Assembly (NCBI GenBank): GCA_002426275.1
Contig: DIPB01000109.1
Span: 4,004 to 9,121 of the forward strand
Direction: 5' to 3'
Origin: Firmicutes bacterium UBA5499
Lineage (GTDB): Bacteria > Bacillota > DTU084
Length of the DNA stretch: 5,118 bases
Shown: positions 1 through 5,118 of the stretch, in pieces
How positions within the stretch are numbered: position 1 is the first letter of the stretch
Layout: each line of letters opens with the position of its first letter
Made by a program: the position numbers and the translations under genes
Notes under the pieces: model-generated
Seen by the model: only the letters and a program-made list of their open reading frames with translations
Told to the model about the DNA's origin: nothing
Databases searched by the model: none

Positions 1-1749
1 AACAACATTGCGTTTATGCCGTGTAATCCTTCGATCGGTGGTCCCGGAAAAGCGCAGGTAGTGAGGGAAATCGATGCTTTGGGAGGAGAGATGGCTAAGA
101 ATATCGACAAAGCGGCGTTGCAAATCAGGATGCTCAATACCAGCAAAGGTCCTGCGGTGCGTTCTCTGCGCGCGCAAGCGGATAAAGTTAACTACCAGCG
201 GCAAATGCGCATGGTCTTGGAAAGAGAGCCTGGGGTTGAGCTGAGGCAGGCGGTTGTGAAGCGCCTGTCCGTCAAGGCAGGCAGATTATGCGGGATTGTC
301 ACCAACAGCGGTTTGGAAATTGCAGCTAGAGCTGTGATTCTGGCCACAGGCACTTTTCTCCGGGGAGAGGTGCATTTAGGAGAGAGCCACTATCCTTCCG
401 GTCCCCAGGGACAGCTGCCGGCAGTAGATTTGGCGGATAATCTCCGGGAGCTTGGCTTTCAAATTCGTCGTTTTAAAACAGGCACTCCGCCACGGGTGCA
501 TGGCGATACCGTTGATTTCGGCAAAATGGAGAGACAATACGGAGATCCCAGACTCTTTTTTTCCTTTTGGACGGATCGTTCCCGGCAGCGAGAAGATCAG
601 CTTCCTTGCTGGCTCACGGAAACTACCGTCGCCACGAGAGAGTTGGTTTTGGCAAATCTCCAGCGGGCCCCCCTTTATTCCGGCCAGATTAAGGGAGTTG
701 GACCCAGATATTGTCCTTCCTTTGAAACGAAGGTCTGTCAGTTCCCGCATAGAGAGCAGCATCACATTTTCTTGGAACCTGAAGGACGTCACACTCGAGA
801 ATACTATGTGGGTGGGCTTTCCACCAGCTTGCCTGAAGACGTGCAGTTGGAGATGCTCGCTACTATCCCGGGATTGGAGCATGCCCGCATGATGCGACCG
901 GGTTACGCTATTGAATACGACTGTCTGGTACCTACGCAATTGGAATACTCTTTGGCTGTACCGGAAGTTTTAGGTCTCTTTGCCGCCGGCCAAATTAACG
1001 GCACTTCAGGCTATGAGGAAGCCGCAGCCCAAGGGCTGATAGCCGGCGTCAACGCCGCGCGCTACCTAAAAGGGCAAGAGCCGCTGATCATCGATCGCAG
1101 TCAAGCATACCTGGGGGTAATGCTGGACGATTTGGTGGGCAAAGGCACAGACGAACCGTACAGACTTATGACCGCCAGAGCTGAGTATCGGTTGTTGTTG
1201 CGTCAGGACAATGCTGATTTGCGGCTGGTAGAACTGGGGCGTAAAATAGGCCTCATCGACGATGAACGCTATGCTGCGTTTCAAAAGAAAAAGTCATTGC
1301 TGGAAGAGGAGCAGAAGCGCCTGCTGACCACCAGAATCGGCAGCGAAGAGCTGCAGAGCCTGGATCTGAGCGGCTCGGAAGGCGTCTCTTTGGCTCAGCT
1401 GCTGCGCAGGCCAAATGTGACTTATGCACAGTTGGCAGCCTGCGATTCTCAGCGGCCGGAATTGCCTTTTGACGTCATCGAAGAAGTCGAGATTTGCATT
1501 AAATATGAGGGCTATATCAATAAACAAGACTCCCAGGTGGCGAGGTTTCGCCGGCAGGAAGGCCGTCGTCTACCTGCAGAGTTTGATTGGCGAAAAATAC
1601 CGGGTTTGTCCATGGAAGGAAAAGACAAATTATCCCAGCTTAAACCCCACACTTTAGGAGAAGCATTGCGCGGCGGAGTAACGCCTGCCGACATAGCTGT
1701 GCTTGGCATCTACCTGGAGAGAGGAGAAAATCATGAGCGAGAGAACTGA
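1..1749 (+). CDS. mnmG: MnmG (GidA), tRNA U34 carboxymethylaminomethyl modification enzyme, FAD subunit; 5'-truncated by window edge
   Basis: The frame is open from base 1 ([10 protein letters not shown]) to TGA 1747-1749, giving 582 residues. The family is usually about 625 residues, so roughly 40 N-terminal residues, including the first FAD glycine motif, lie outside. The internal ATG at 16 is not the start. Motifs seen, counted from base 1: CNPSIGG (8-14), [14 protein letters not shown] (48-61), RFKTGTPPR (157-165), GPRYCPS (234-240), [17 protein letters not shown] (329-345), [17 protein letters not shown] (393-409) and KYEGYI (501-506). Cys8 and Cys238 are spaced like C47 and C277 of the E. 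coli enzyme. In the family, MnmG binds FAD and works with the GTPase MnmE, using methylene-tetrahydrofolate and glycine or ammonium to modify wobble U34 of certain tRNAs in the cytoplasm. The C-terminal helical part (about 490-575) is the MnmE/tRNA-binding domain. rsmG overlaps the 3' end, suggesting coupled translation. No frameshift is seen. Confidence 0.97.
   Translation, partial: NNIAFMPCNPSIGGPGKAQVVREIDALGGEMAKNIDKAALQIRMLNTSKGPAVRSLRAQADKVNYQRQMRMVLEREPGVELRQAVVKRLSVKAGRLCGIVTNSGLEIAARAVILATGTFLRGEVHLGESHYPSGPQGQLPAVDLADNLRELGFQIRRFKTGTPPRVHGDTVDFGKMERQYGDPRLFFSFWTDRSRQREDQLPCWLTETTVATRELVLANLQRAPLYSGQIKGVGPRYCPSFETKVCQFPHREQHHIFLEPEGRHTREYYVGGLSTSLPEDVQLEMLATIPGLEHARMMRPGYAIEYDCLVPTQLEYSLAVPEVLGLFAAGQINGTSGYEEAAAQGLIAGVNAARYLKGQEPLIIDRSQAYLGVMLDDLVGKGTDEPYRLMTARAEYRLLLRQDNADLRLVELGRKIGLIDDERYAAFQKKKSLLEEEQKRLLTTRIGSEELQSLDLSGSEGVSLAQLLRRPNVTYAQLAACDSQRPELPFDVIEEVEICIKYEGYINKQDSQVARFRRQEGRRLPAEFDWRKIPGLSMEGKDKLSQLKPHTLGEALRGGVTPADIAVLGIYLERGENHEREN
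1722..1726 (+). promoter_or_regulatory. Shine-Dalgarno site of rsmG inside mnmG
   Basis: AGGAG lies 6 nt before ATG 1733 and within the last codons of mnmG. It selects ATG 1733 over the in-frame TTG at 1703, which would add ten residues ([10 protein letters not shown]) that only mirror mnmG coding sequence. Confidence 0.8.
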
Positions 1750-2482
1750 AGCTGCCCAGATTTTAGCAAACCAATCGGATTTGTCCCTTTCGGTTGCGCA
1801 AATTCAGCGGCTGCTGCAGTTTGGCGATCTGGTGATGGAAGGTAACAGGCGCCTTAATCTCACGGGCCAGCTTGACTGGCCCACCTTTGTCTATAAGCAT
1901 CTTTTGGATTCGCTGAGCATCCTTCCGTTTGTGGCAGACCTGCAGGGAAAAGTTTTGGATGTTGGCACAGGAGCTGGTTTTCCAGGCATACCTTTGGCCA
2001 TCGTTCGTCCAAACTGGCAGCTGACCCTGTTGGATTCCTTGCATAAACGGGTAGAATTTCTAGAGACAGCCTGCGAGCAGCTAAAGCTAGTCGTGGAGCT
2101 GATTTGGTCCAGGGCGGAAGATTTTGGTCAAAAGCCGGAGTCCCGAGAGAGATACGAACTTGTCACCAGCAGGGCTGTGGCGAAATTGCCGGTCTTGGTG
2201 GAACTTTGTTTGCCTTTGGTCTCGCAAGGAGGCCTGATGATTGCCTATAAGGGACCAGAGGTGCAAGCGGAGCTTGCCGAAGCCGATTATGCGTTGGAGC
2301 TTTTGGGCGGAGAATTGCTGGCCACCCCAAAATTGGCTCTTCCCGGGGATTATGGAATCAGACATCTGGTGGTAATTAGAAAGCGCCGGCCCACTCCCGC
2401 CTCTTATCCCAGGCGGGCTGGGGTTCCGGGAAAAAAGCCGCTTCTTGCCAGGCAGGAACCAGCTAAGAAAAAGAGAACATAA
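1733..2482 (+). CDS. rsmG: RsmG (GidB), 16S rRNA (guanine-527-N7) methyltransferase
   Basis: The 249-residue protein is close to the usual family length (about 240 in Bacillus). It is a class I SAM-dependent methyltransferase. The N-terminal helical part includes [10 protein letters not shown] (36-45) and KHLLDSL (55-61). The SAM-binding loop is [12 protein letters not shown] (76-87), with an acidic strand end at LLDS (99-102). SRAVAKLP (146-153) and YKGPE (172-176) follow. The C-terminal signature [12 protein letters not shown] (226-237) is typical of RsmG, and a basic tail (KKKRT) ends the protein. In the family it places m7G at G527 of 16S rRNA in the 530 loop; loss gives low-level streptomycin resistance. 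ATG 1733 is chosen for its AGGAG at 6 nt; the start overlaps the mnmG end by 17 nt, so the two are probably cotranscribed and translationally linked. parA follows after 29 nt. No key residue appears to be missing. Confidence 0.96.
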   Translation: MSERTEAAQILANQSDLSLSVAQIQRLLQFGDLVMEGNRRLNLTGQLDWPTFVYKHLLDSLSILPFVADLQGKVLDVGTGAGFPGIPLAIVRPNWQLTLLDSLHKRVEFLETACEQLKLVVELIWSRAEDFGQKPESRERYELVTSRAVAKLPVLVELCLPLVSQGGLMIAYKGPEVQAELAEADYALELLGGELLATPKLALPGDYGIRHLVVIRKRRPTPASYPRRAGVPGKKPLLARQEPAKKKRT

Positions 2483-2499
2483 TTAATGAAGACTTTTCT

Positions 2500-2507
2500 G
2501 GAGGTGA
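2500..2507 (+). promoter_or_regulatory. Strong Shine-Dalgarno site of parA
   Basis: GGAGGTGA matches eight consecutive bases of the anti-Shine-Dalgarno complement. Seven nt separate the GGAGG core from ATG 2512. It is the best ribosome-binding site in the window and fixes the parA start. The 29-nt gap leaves no room for a normal promoter outside the rsmG coding sequence. Confidence 0.85.
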
Positions 2508-2511
2508 GCCT

Positions 2512-3300
2512 ATGGGCACGGTGCTGGCGGTAGTTAATCAAAAAGGCGGTGTTGGTAAATCCACCACAGCGGTAAACTTAGGAGCATGCCTGGCTGAACT
2601 GGGGCAGCGAGTGTTGATAGTTGACATAGATCCCCAAGGCAATGCTTCAAGCGGCTTGGGGATTGATAAAAAAAAGCTTGAAGCCAGCGTTTATCAGGTG
2701 CTGCTTGAGGAAAAGCCTTTGCAGGACGTGATTTTGCAAACCGCCATTCCCAGGCTGGACATAGCTCCTGCCACCATTGCCTTAGCCGGCGCCGAGGTGG
2801 AGCTGGTCTCTGGCCTTTCAAGAGAGATGCGGCTCAAAGGAGCGCTGGCCAAGCTCCAGTCAGCTTACGATACGATTTTAATTGACTGTCCTCCTTCTTT
2901 GGGATTGTTGACTCTCAATGCCTTGGCTGCCGCCTCAGGCGCTCTGGTACCGATTCAATGTGAATATTATGCTCTTGAAGGACTGGGGCAGCTCATTAAG
3001 ACATTGGATTTGGTGAGAAAACATTTGAACCCTTCCCTGACTGTGGCGGGGGTAGTGCTTACCATGTATGATGCCAGAACTAATCTGTCCCAGCAGGTGA
3101 TCTCAGAGGTGCGCAACTTCTTTCGGGAGAAAGTTTATCAGACCGTGATCCCCAGAAATGTCAAACTAAGTGAGGCGCCAAGTTTTGGCCAGCCCATTAT
3201 TTTATATGATGAGCGTTCTCGGGGAGCTGAGGCCTATCGTAATTTAGCCCGTGAATTCTGCGGCTTACCGTTTGAGAAAGGTGAGGTTGCTAATGAGTAA
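2512..3300 (+). CDS. parA: ParA/Soj chromosome-partitioning ATPase
   Basis: The 262-residue deviant-Walker ATPase is slightly longer than Bacillus Soj (about 253). The Walker A motif KGGVGKST (11-18) has both the signature Lys11 and the catalytic Lys16. Walker A' is VLIVDIDPQGN (34-44) with Asp40, and Walker B is ILIDCPPSLG (122-131) with Asp125. CEYYALEGL (150-158) and LTMYDARTN (183-191) are typical of Soj; Arg189 matches an arginine implicated in nonspecific DNA binding. IPRNVKLSEAPSFGQPI (213-229) is the conserved C-terminal block. In the family, ATP-bound dimers coat the nucleoid, ParB stimulates hydrolysis, and the cycle moves origins. In Bacillus, Soj also acts on DnaA, and with Spo0J affects sporulation. 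It is a short chromosomal-type ParA with no N-terminal HTH, unlike large plasmid ParAs. The last eight codons overlap the parB start region, which explains the extra C-terminal residues. Confidence 0.97.
   Translation: MGTVLAVVNQKGGVGKSTTAVNLGACLAELGQRVLIVDIDPQGNASSGLGIDKKKLEASVYQVLLEEKPLQDVILQTAIPRLDIAPATIALAGAEVELVSGLSREMRLKGALAKLQSAYDTILIDCPPSLGLLTLNALAAASGALVPIQCEYYALEGLGQLIKTLDLVRKHLNPSLTVAGVVLTMYDARTNLSQQVISEVRNFFREKVYQTVIPRNVKLSEAPSFGQPIILYDERSRGAEAYRNLAREFCGLPFEKGEVANE
3277..3286 (+). promoter_or_regulatory. Shine-Dalgarno site of parB inside parA
   Basis: AAAGGTGAGG lies in the last parA codons; its AGGTGA part ends 8 nt before ATG 3293. It supports ATG 3293 over the in-frame GTG at 3251, which would add 14 residues ahead of the conserved N-terminal ParA-contacting peptide. 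Confidence 0.75.
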
Positions 3301-4147
3301 ACGTTCAGCGCTAGGAAGAGGTTTGGAGGCTTTAATCGAACCGATTTCCGCCCCCGGCGAAACCATCAGGCAGGTCTCCGTGGAGAACATTCAGCCCAAT
3401 CCTTTTCAACCACGGCGAGAGTTTGATCCTGAAAAGCTTACCGAGCTTGCCACTTCGATTAAAGAACATGGTATCATTCAGCCGCTTATTGTCAGGCAAG
3501 AGGCTGATCAATACACTTTAGTCTCCGGGGAAAGGCGTTGGCGCGCAGCCAGACAAGCGGGCCTAAGCCTTGTGCCTGTGGTTGTCAGGCAACTTGACGA
3601 TGACAAGTTGATGATGCTGGCCTTGATCGAGAACTTACAGCGGGAAAATCTTAATGCCATAGAAGAAGCAAACGCTTATCAGCAGCTACAGTCCCAGTTC
3701 GCTTTTACCCAAGAGGAATTGGCGCAAACGCTGGGCAAAAGCAGGCCTGCCATTGCTAATGCTCTGCGGCTGCTGACGCTGCCTGAAGAAATTTGTCAGG
3801 GTGTTTCACGTGAAACAATCACAGCCGGTCATGCCAGGGCGCTATTGGCGCTCAACGGTTACAGCAATCAAATGGCCGTCTATCAAGAGATTGTGAAGCG
3901 AGGACTTTCTGTGCGGGAAACTGAGAATATGATTCGCGCTGTGCTTGCCAAGAAGAAACAGCATCCGCAAAGTAAGAAGGTTGATCCTCAGCTTGTGGCA
4001 GTAGAAGAATCGTTGATTTCCCGTTTGGGAACGCATGTTCGGATTACTCCCAAAGCTAAGGGCGGGAGGATTGAGATCGACTATTATGGCGCTGAGGATT
4101 TGGAACGGATTTTAGAAATATTTGGTTTGACTGAGGAGTTGGCGTAA
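3293..4147 (+). CDS. parB: ParB/Spo0J centromere-binding CTPase clamp
   Basis: The 284-residue protein is almost the length of Bacillus Spo0J (282). KRSALGRGLEALI (3-15) is the N-terminal peptide that stimulates ParA ATPase. IQPNPFQPRREFD (33-45), GERRWRAA (79-86) and ENLQREN (113-119) are the ParB boxes; the last two form the CTP pocket. The helix-turn-helix region, about 137-164, contains GKSRPAIANALRLL, whose Arg151 matches a parS-contacting arginine in Spo0J. A basic linker (about 218-230) leads to the C-terminal dimerisation domain, with KAKGGRIEI (254-262) and DLERILEIFG (269-278). In the family, ParB loads at parS, binds CTP, closes as a sliding clamp, recruits SMC and stimulates ParA. 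The start overlaps parA by 8 nt, so the pair is translationally coupled. The gene contains its own parS site, and its last codons form half of a terminator stem. A plasmid or Noc-type paralogue is less likely given the neighbours and the parS sequence. Confidence 0.97.
   Translation: MSKRSALGRGLEALIEPISAPGETIRQVSVENIQPNPFQPRREFDPEKLTELATSIKEHGIIQPLIVRQEADQYTLVSGERRWRAARQAGLSLVPVVVRQLDDDKLMMLALIENLQRENLNAIEEANAYQQLQSQFAFTQEELAQTLGKSRPAIANALRLLTLPEEICQGVSRETITAGHARALLALNGYSNQMAVYQEIVKRGLSVRETENMIRAVLAKKKQHPQSKKVDPQLVAVEESLISRLGTHVRITPKAKGGRIEIDYYGAEDLERILEIFGLTEELA
3802..3817 (+). other. parS: parS centromere site, perfect 16-bp palindrome inside parB
   Basis: TGTTTCACGTGAAACA is a perfect inverted repeat (TGTTTCAC/GTGAAACA) and fits the Bacillus-type parS consensus TGTTnCACGTGAAACA at every fixed position. 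It lies in the parB frame and encodes the peptide V-S-R-E-T (residues 171-175), just after the helix-turn-helix. A perfect 16-bp match is not expected by chance in 5 kb. It should nucleate the ParB complex next to the origin. I saw no second parS in the window. Confidence 0.95.
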
Positions 4148-4173
4148 ATTCGTCAGAACTCCTCAGTATTTTT
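4131..4173 (+). terminator. Intrinsic terminator overlapping the 3' end of parB
   Basis: CTGAGGAGTT (4131-4140) and AACTCCTCAG (4157-4166) form a perfect 10-bp stem, extended by A4130-T4167. The loop region can pair further: GGCG (4141-4144) with CGTC (4151-4154), one G-T wobble, leaving a TAAATT loop that contains the TAA stop. TATTTTT (4167-4173) follows. The left arm is the last parB codons, so ribosomes finishing parB would cover it. Only the + direction has a T tract. It probably ends the mnmG-rsmG-parA-parB transcript. Confidence 0.75.
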
Positions 4174-4212
4174 GGTAAAGTTCATTCACTTTGCGTGACA
4201 GGATGTTTTGAA

Positions 4213-4242
4213 AAAAAGGCCGAATTCCCGGCCTTTTTCTTT
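4213..4242 (+). terminator. Second intrinsic terminator, bidirectional in form
   Basis: AAAAAGGCCG (4213-4222) pairs with CGGCCTTTTT (4229-4238) around the 6-nt loop AATTCC, and CTTT follows. The minus strand reads the same stem followed by seven T's, so it can stop transcription from either side. It is the classic A-tract, GC-stem, T-tract shape and backs up the terminator at the parB end. Confidence 0.9.
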
Positions 4243-4277
4243 CGCTGTAAGCAGGAGATAAGGCCTGCTGAAGCGAA
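4241..4277 (+). repeat. Compound inverted repeat (two-step hairpin) in the parB-DUF4446 gap
   Basis: The outer arms TTCGCT (4241-4246) and AGCGAA (4272-4277) are perfect complements. The inner arms AGCAGG (4250-4255) and CCTGCT (4264-4269) are also perfect, around the loop AGATAAGG, with a small GTA/GA internal loop between the stems. Neither side has a T tract, so it is not a terminator by itself. Its role is unknown; it begins at the tail of the preceding terminator. Confidence 0.55.
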
Positions 4278-4312
4278 TAATAAAAAAGAAGCGGAACATA
4301 CTGTTTCCGCTT
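4278..4312 (-). terminator. Hairpin with minus-strand terminator polarity
   Basis: AAGCGGAA (4289-4296) and TTCCGCTT (4305-4312) form an 8-bp stem with an 8-nt loop. Read on the minus strand, the stem is followed by CTTTTTTATTA (4288 down to 4278), the normal form of an intrinsic terminator. On the + strand the nearest T run (4328-4334) is about 16 nt away, too far for a standard terminator. No minus-strand gene is visible upstream of it in this window. Confidence 0.6.
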
Positions 4313-4321
4313 AGTTCCATA

Positions 4322-4349
4322 TTGCGATTTTTTTGGTCATACATATTGT
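4322..4349 (+). promoter_or_regulatory. Weak sigma-A-like promoter candidate for the DUF4446 gene
   Basis: TTGCGA (4322-4327) and TATTGT (4344-4349) are 16 bp apart; each matches four of six consensus bases. The spacer holds a seven-T run. It sits after the terminators and about 80 nt before the start codon, where a promoter is needed if the terminators work. The match is too weak to be sure. Confidence 0.3.
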
Positions 4350-4365
4350 GCTCGTTCGGTGGGTT

Positions 4366-4377
4366 AAGCCGCGGCTT
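4366..4377 (+). repeat. 12-bp perfect palindrome in the DUF4446 leader
   Basis: AAGCCGCGGCTT is a perfect palindrome lying shortly downstream of the candidate -10 element, a position where an operator could act. About one 12-bp palindrome is expected by chance in a sequence of this length, so it is recorded without a function. Confidence 0.3.
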
Positions 4378-4420
4378 GGTTACTCATAGACGTGTCTGAA
4401 GCTAGTGATAGCTAAATTAC

Positions 4421-4425
4421 GGAGG
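4421..4425 (+). promoter_or_regulatory. Shine-Dalgarno site of the DUF4446 gene
   Basis: GGAGG lies 6 nt before ATG 4432, the ideal distance. It excludes the longer in-frame start GTG 4405, which would add nine basic residues ahead of the membrane segment. Confidence 0.85.
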
Positions 4426-4431
4426 AAGATA

Positions 4432-4965
4432 ATGGAACTGATTTTGGCTTGGTTGGAAGAAAATTTGGCCGTGGTGACTTTAGTTATAATAGGATTATTG
4501 GTACTGGCGTTGATCGTGTTGGTGGCCAATATCTCCAAACTCCAGAGGTTGATGACAAGGTATCGGCAGCTGATGCGGGGCATGACTGGTGCTAATTTGG
4601 AACAATTGCTGGAAAATTCGTTGCGAGAACTGGCAGAGATGTCCCGCGAGCAGATTCAGCTCAAAGAAAAAGTAGCTGAGCTGTCCGTTCAGAGTCAGTC
4701 TTCCCTGCAGAGCGTAGGAATGGTTCGTTTTGACGCCTTCAGCGATACAGGCGGCCAGCAGAGCTTTTCGTTGGCTGTGGCCGACAGGGATGGCAACGGC
4801 TTTGTGCTGACAAATCTTCATGGCAGAGATGAATCATATTTCTACGCTAAGCCGCTGGTGAACTGGCGCTCTCGCTACGCCCTGACCAAAGAAGAAGAAC
4901 AGGCCATCAAAGAGGCGTGGGGAAAGATTGAGCAACAAGGGAAACAAGACGAAAATAGCAGGTAA
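4432..4965 (+). CDS. DUF4446 family single-pass membrane protein, function unknown
   Basis: The 177-residue protein has one hydrophobic segment at about 12-33 (AVVTLVIIGLLVLALIVLVA), followed by basic residues (K36, R39, R43, R45), which predicts a short outside N-terminus and a cytoplasmic C-terminal part. Residues about 55-90 are rich in E, L, Q and K with a heptad-like pattern and could form a coiled coil. The C-terminal domain has VGMVRFDAFSDTGGQQSFSL (95-114), NGFVLTNLHGRDESYFYAKP (122-141) and LTKEEEQAIKEAW (151-163), the blocks I associate with DUF4446. No catalytic motif is seen. The family is often found near parAB in Clostridia, from memory; its role is not established. It follows the par operon after terminators and so likely has its own promoter; no terminator separates it from the next open frame, so those two may be cotranscribed. 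The charged tail (KQDENSR) looks disordered. Confidence 0.85.
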   Translation: MELILAWLEENLAVVTLVIIGLLVLALIVLVANISKLQRLMTRYRQLMRGMTGANLEQLLENSLRELAEMSREQIQLKEKVAELSVQSQSSLQSVGMVRFDAFSDTGGQQSFSLAVADRDGNGFVLTNLHGRDESYFYAKPLVNWRSRYALTKEEEQAIKEAWGKIEQQGKQDENSR

Positions 4966-5040
4966 AGCAGGCATGGAGGAATATTATTCGCAAATGGAGC
5001 ATAATATATATTGATAAAGAAAATAGGGAGAGTGTTTTGT

Positions 5041-5118
5041 TTGTTTAGTGGACGAGTCCGGTGGGTTAAGATCCGGTCCCATCTAAAAAATAACATAACC
5101 CTGTTGTTGATTCCTGCA
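5041..5118 (+). CDS. N-terminus of an unidentified, probably membrane-anchored protein (M23 peptidase suspected); cut by window edge
   Basis: An in-frame stretch without stops runs to the last base. From TTG 5041 it reads 26 residues: a basic part (GRVRWVKIRSHLK) and then the start of a hydrophobic part (NITLLLIPA). AGGGAG (5025-5030) lies 10 nt before TTG 5041. Other in-frame starts are GTG 5032, too close to that site, and TTG 5011, which has GGAG at 4996-4999 and would add MIKKIGRVFC. The frame is closed upstream by TAA at 5002. The basic-then-hydrophobic pattern suggests a membrane anchor. Families of M23 (LytM-like) peptidoglycan peptidases often begin this way and often lie near DUF4446, but no catalytic residue is inside the window, so this name is an inference. 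The exact start is uncertain. Confidence 0.5.
   Translation, partial: MFSGRVRWVKIRSHLKNNITLLLIPA

Noticed and set aside
376..939. Long minus-strand open frame inside mnmG (187 codons), and other opposite-strand frames
   Set aside because: They are shadows of strongly conserved genes, with no domain likeness and no Shine-Dalgarno support.
1864..1882. GGGCCAG/CTGGCCC hairpin inside rsmG
   Set aside because: A 7-bp stem with a short loop is expected about twice by chance in this length; no T tract and it lies in conserved coding sequence.
1628..2411. TTATCCCA sequences at about 1629 and 2404 as DnaA boxes
   Set aside because: They lack the TTATnCACA ending and are isolated inside coding sequence; no origin is visible in the window.
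2396..2417. CCCGCCT/AGGCGGG hairpin near the rsmG 3' end
   Set aside because: It results from codons of the conserved YPRRAG motif and has no T tract; not a terminator.
4333..4389. 18-codon TTG-start ORF in the DUF4446 leader
   Set aside because: No Shine-Dalgarno and overlaps the promoter candidate; length is within chance.
4996..5010. AT-rich CATAATATATA as a -10 element for the last gene
   Set aside because: No credible -35 element at the proper distance; AT-rich spacers give such matches easily.
4973..5014. 13-codon ORF (MEEYYSQMEHNIY) between DUF4446 and the last gene, with its stop overlapping TTG 5011
   Set aside because: Weak upstream Shine-Dalgarno, very short, no recognisable features. 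Translational coupling to TTG 5011 is possible but unsupported.
4357..5070. 12-bp direct repeat CGGTGGGTTAAG at 4357-4368 and 5059-5070
   Set aside because: Flanks do not align, and roughly one 12-bp match is expected by chance in 5 kb. One copy lies in the leader and the other in a coding frame.

Overview
This 5.1-kb window carries the chromosome-maintenance cluster that in Firmicutes usually lies beside the replication origin: mnmG (5'-truncated), rsmG, parA/soj, parB/spo0J, a DUF4446 membrane protein and the first codons of another gene that runs off the right edge. Everything is on the + strand. The host looks like an anaerobic, Clostridia-type Firmicute of moderate GC content. Reasons: strong GGAGG-type Shine-Dalgarno sites, proteins closest in my memory to the Bacillus/Clostridia versions, a parS with the Bacillus-type consensus, and a DUF4446 gene after parB. 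The species cannot be named from this window.

Layout. 1-1749 is mnmG, open at the left edge and lacking about 40 N-terminal residues. 1733-2482 is rsmG, overlapping mnmG by 17 nt. After a 29-nt gap carrying a near-perfect Shine-Dalgarno comes parA (2512-3300), then parB (3293-4147), overlapping parA by 8 nt. A perfect 16-bp palindromic parS site (3802-3817) is embedded in the parB coding sequence. The four genes read as one operon. The 284-nt gap 4148-4431 is full of structure: an intrinsic terminator whose stem includes the last parB codons, a second, bidirectional terminator, a compound hairpin, and a hairpin with minus-strand terminator polarity. A weak promoter candidate and a 12-bp palindrome precede the DUF4446 gene (4432-4965). 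From about 5041 an open frame encodes a basic, then hydrophobic N-terminus, probably a membrane-anchored envelope protein (M23-type peptidase suspected, not shown).

How the genes fit together. MnmG and RsmG modify RNA (tRNA wobble U34 and 16S rRNA G527). ParA, ParB and parS form the system that segregates origins and controls replication initiation and, in spore formers, sporulation timing. No noc gene lies between rsmG and parA, unlike in Bacillus. DUF4446 is the only complete gene of unknown function. The core is a well-known cluster and I see no clear new system. The items most worth a second look are the position and reading phase of the intragenic parS, the structured parB-DUF4446 gap, and the conserved but unexplained DUF4446 gene.
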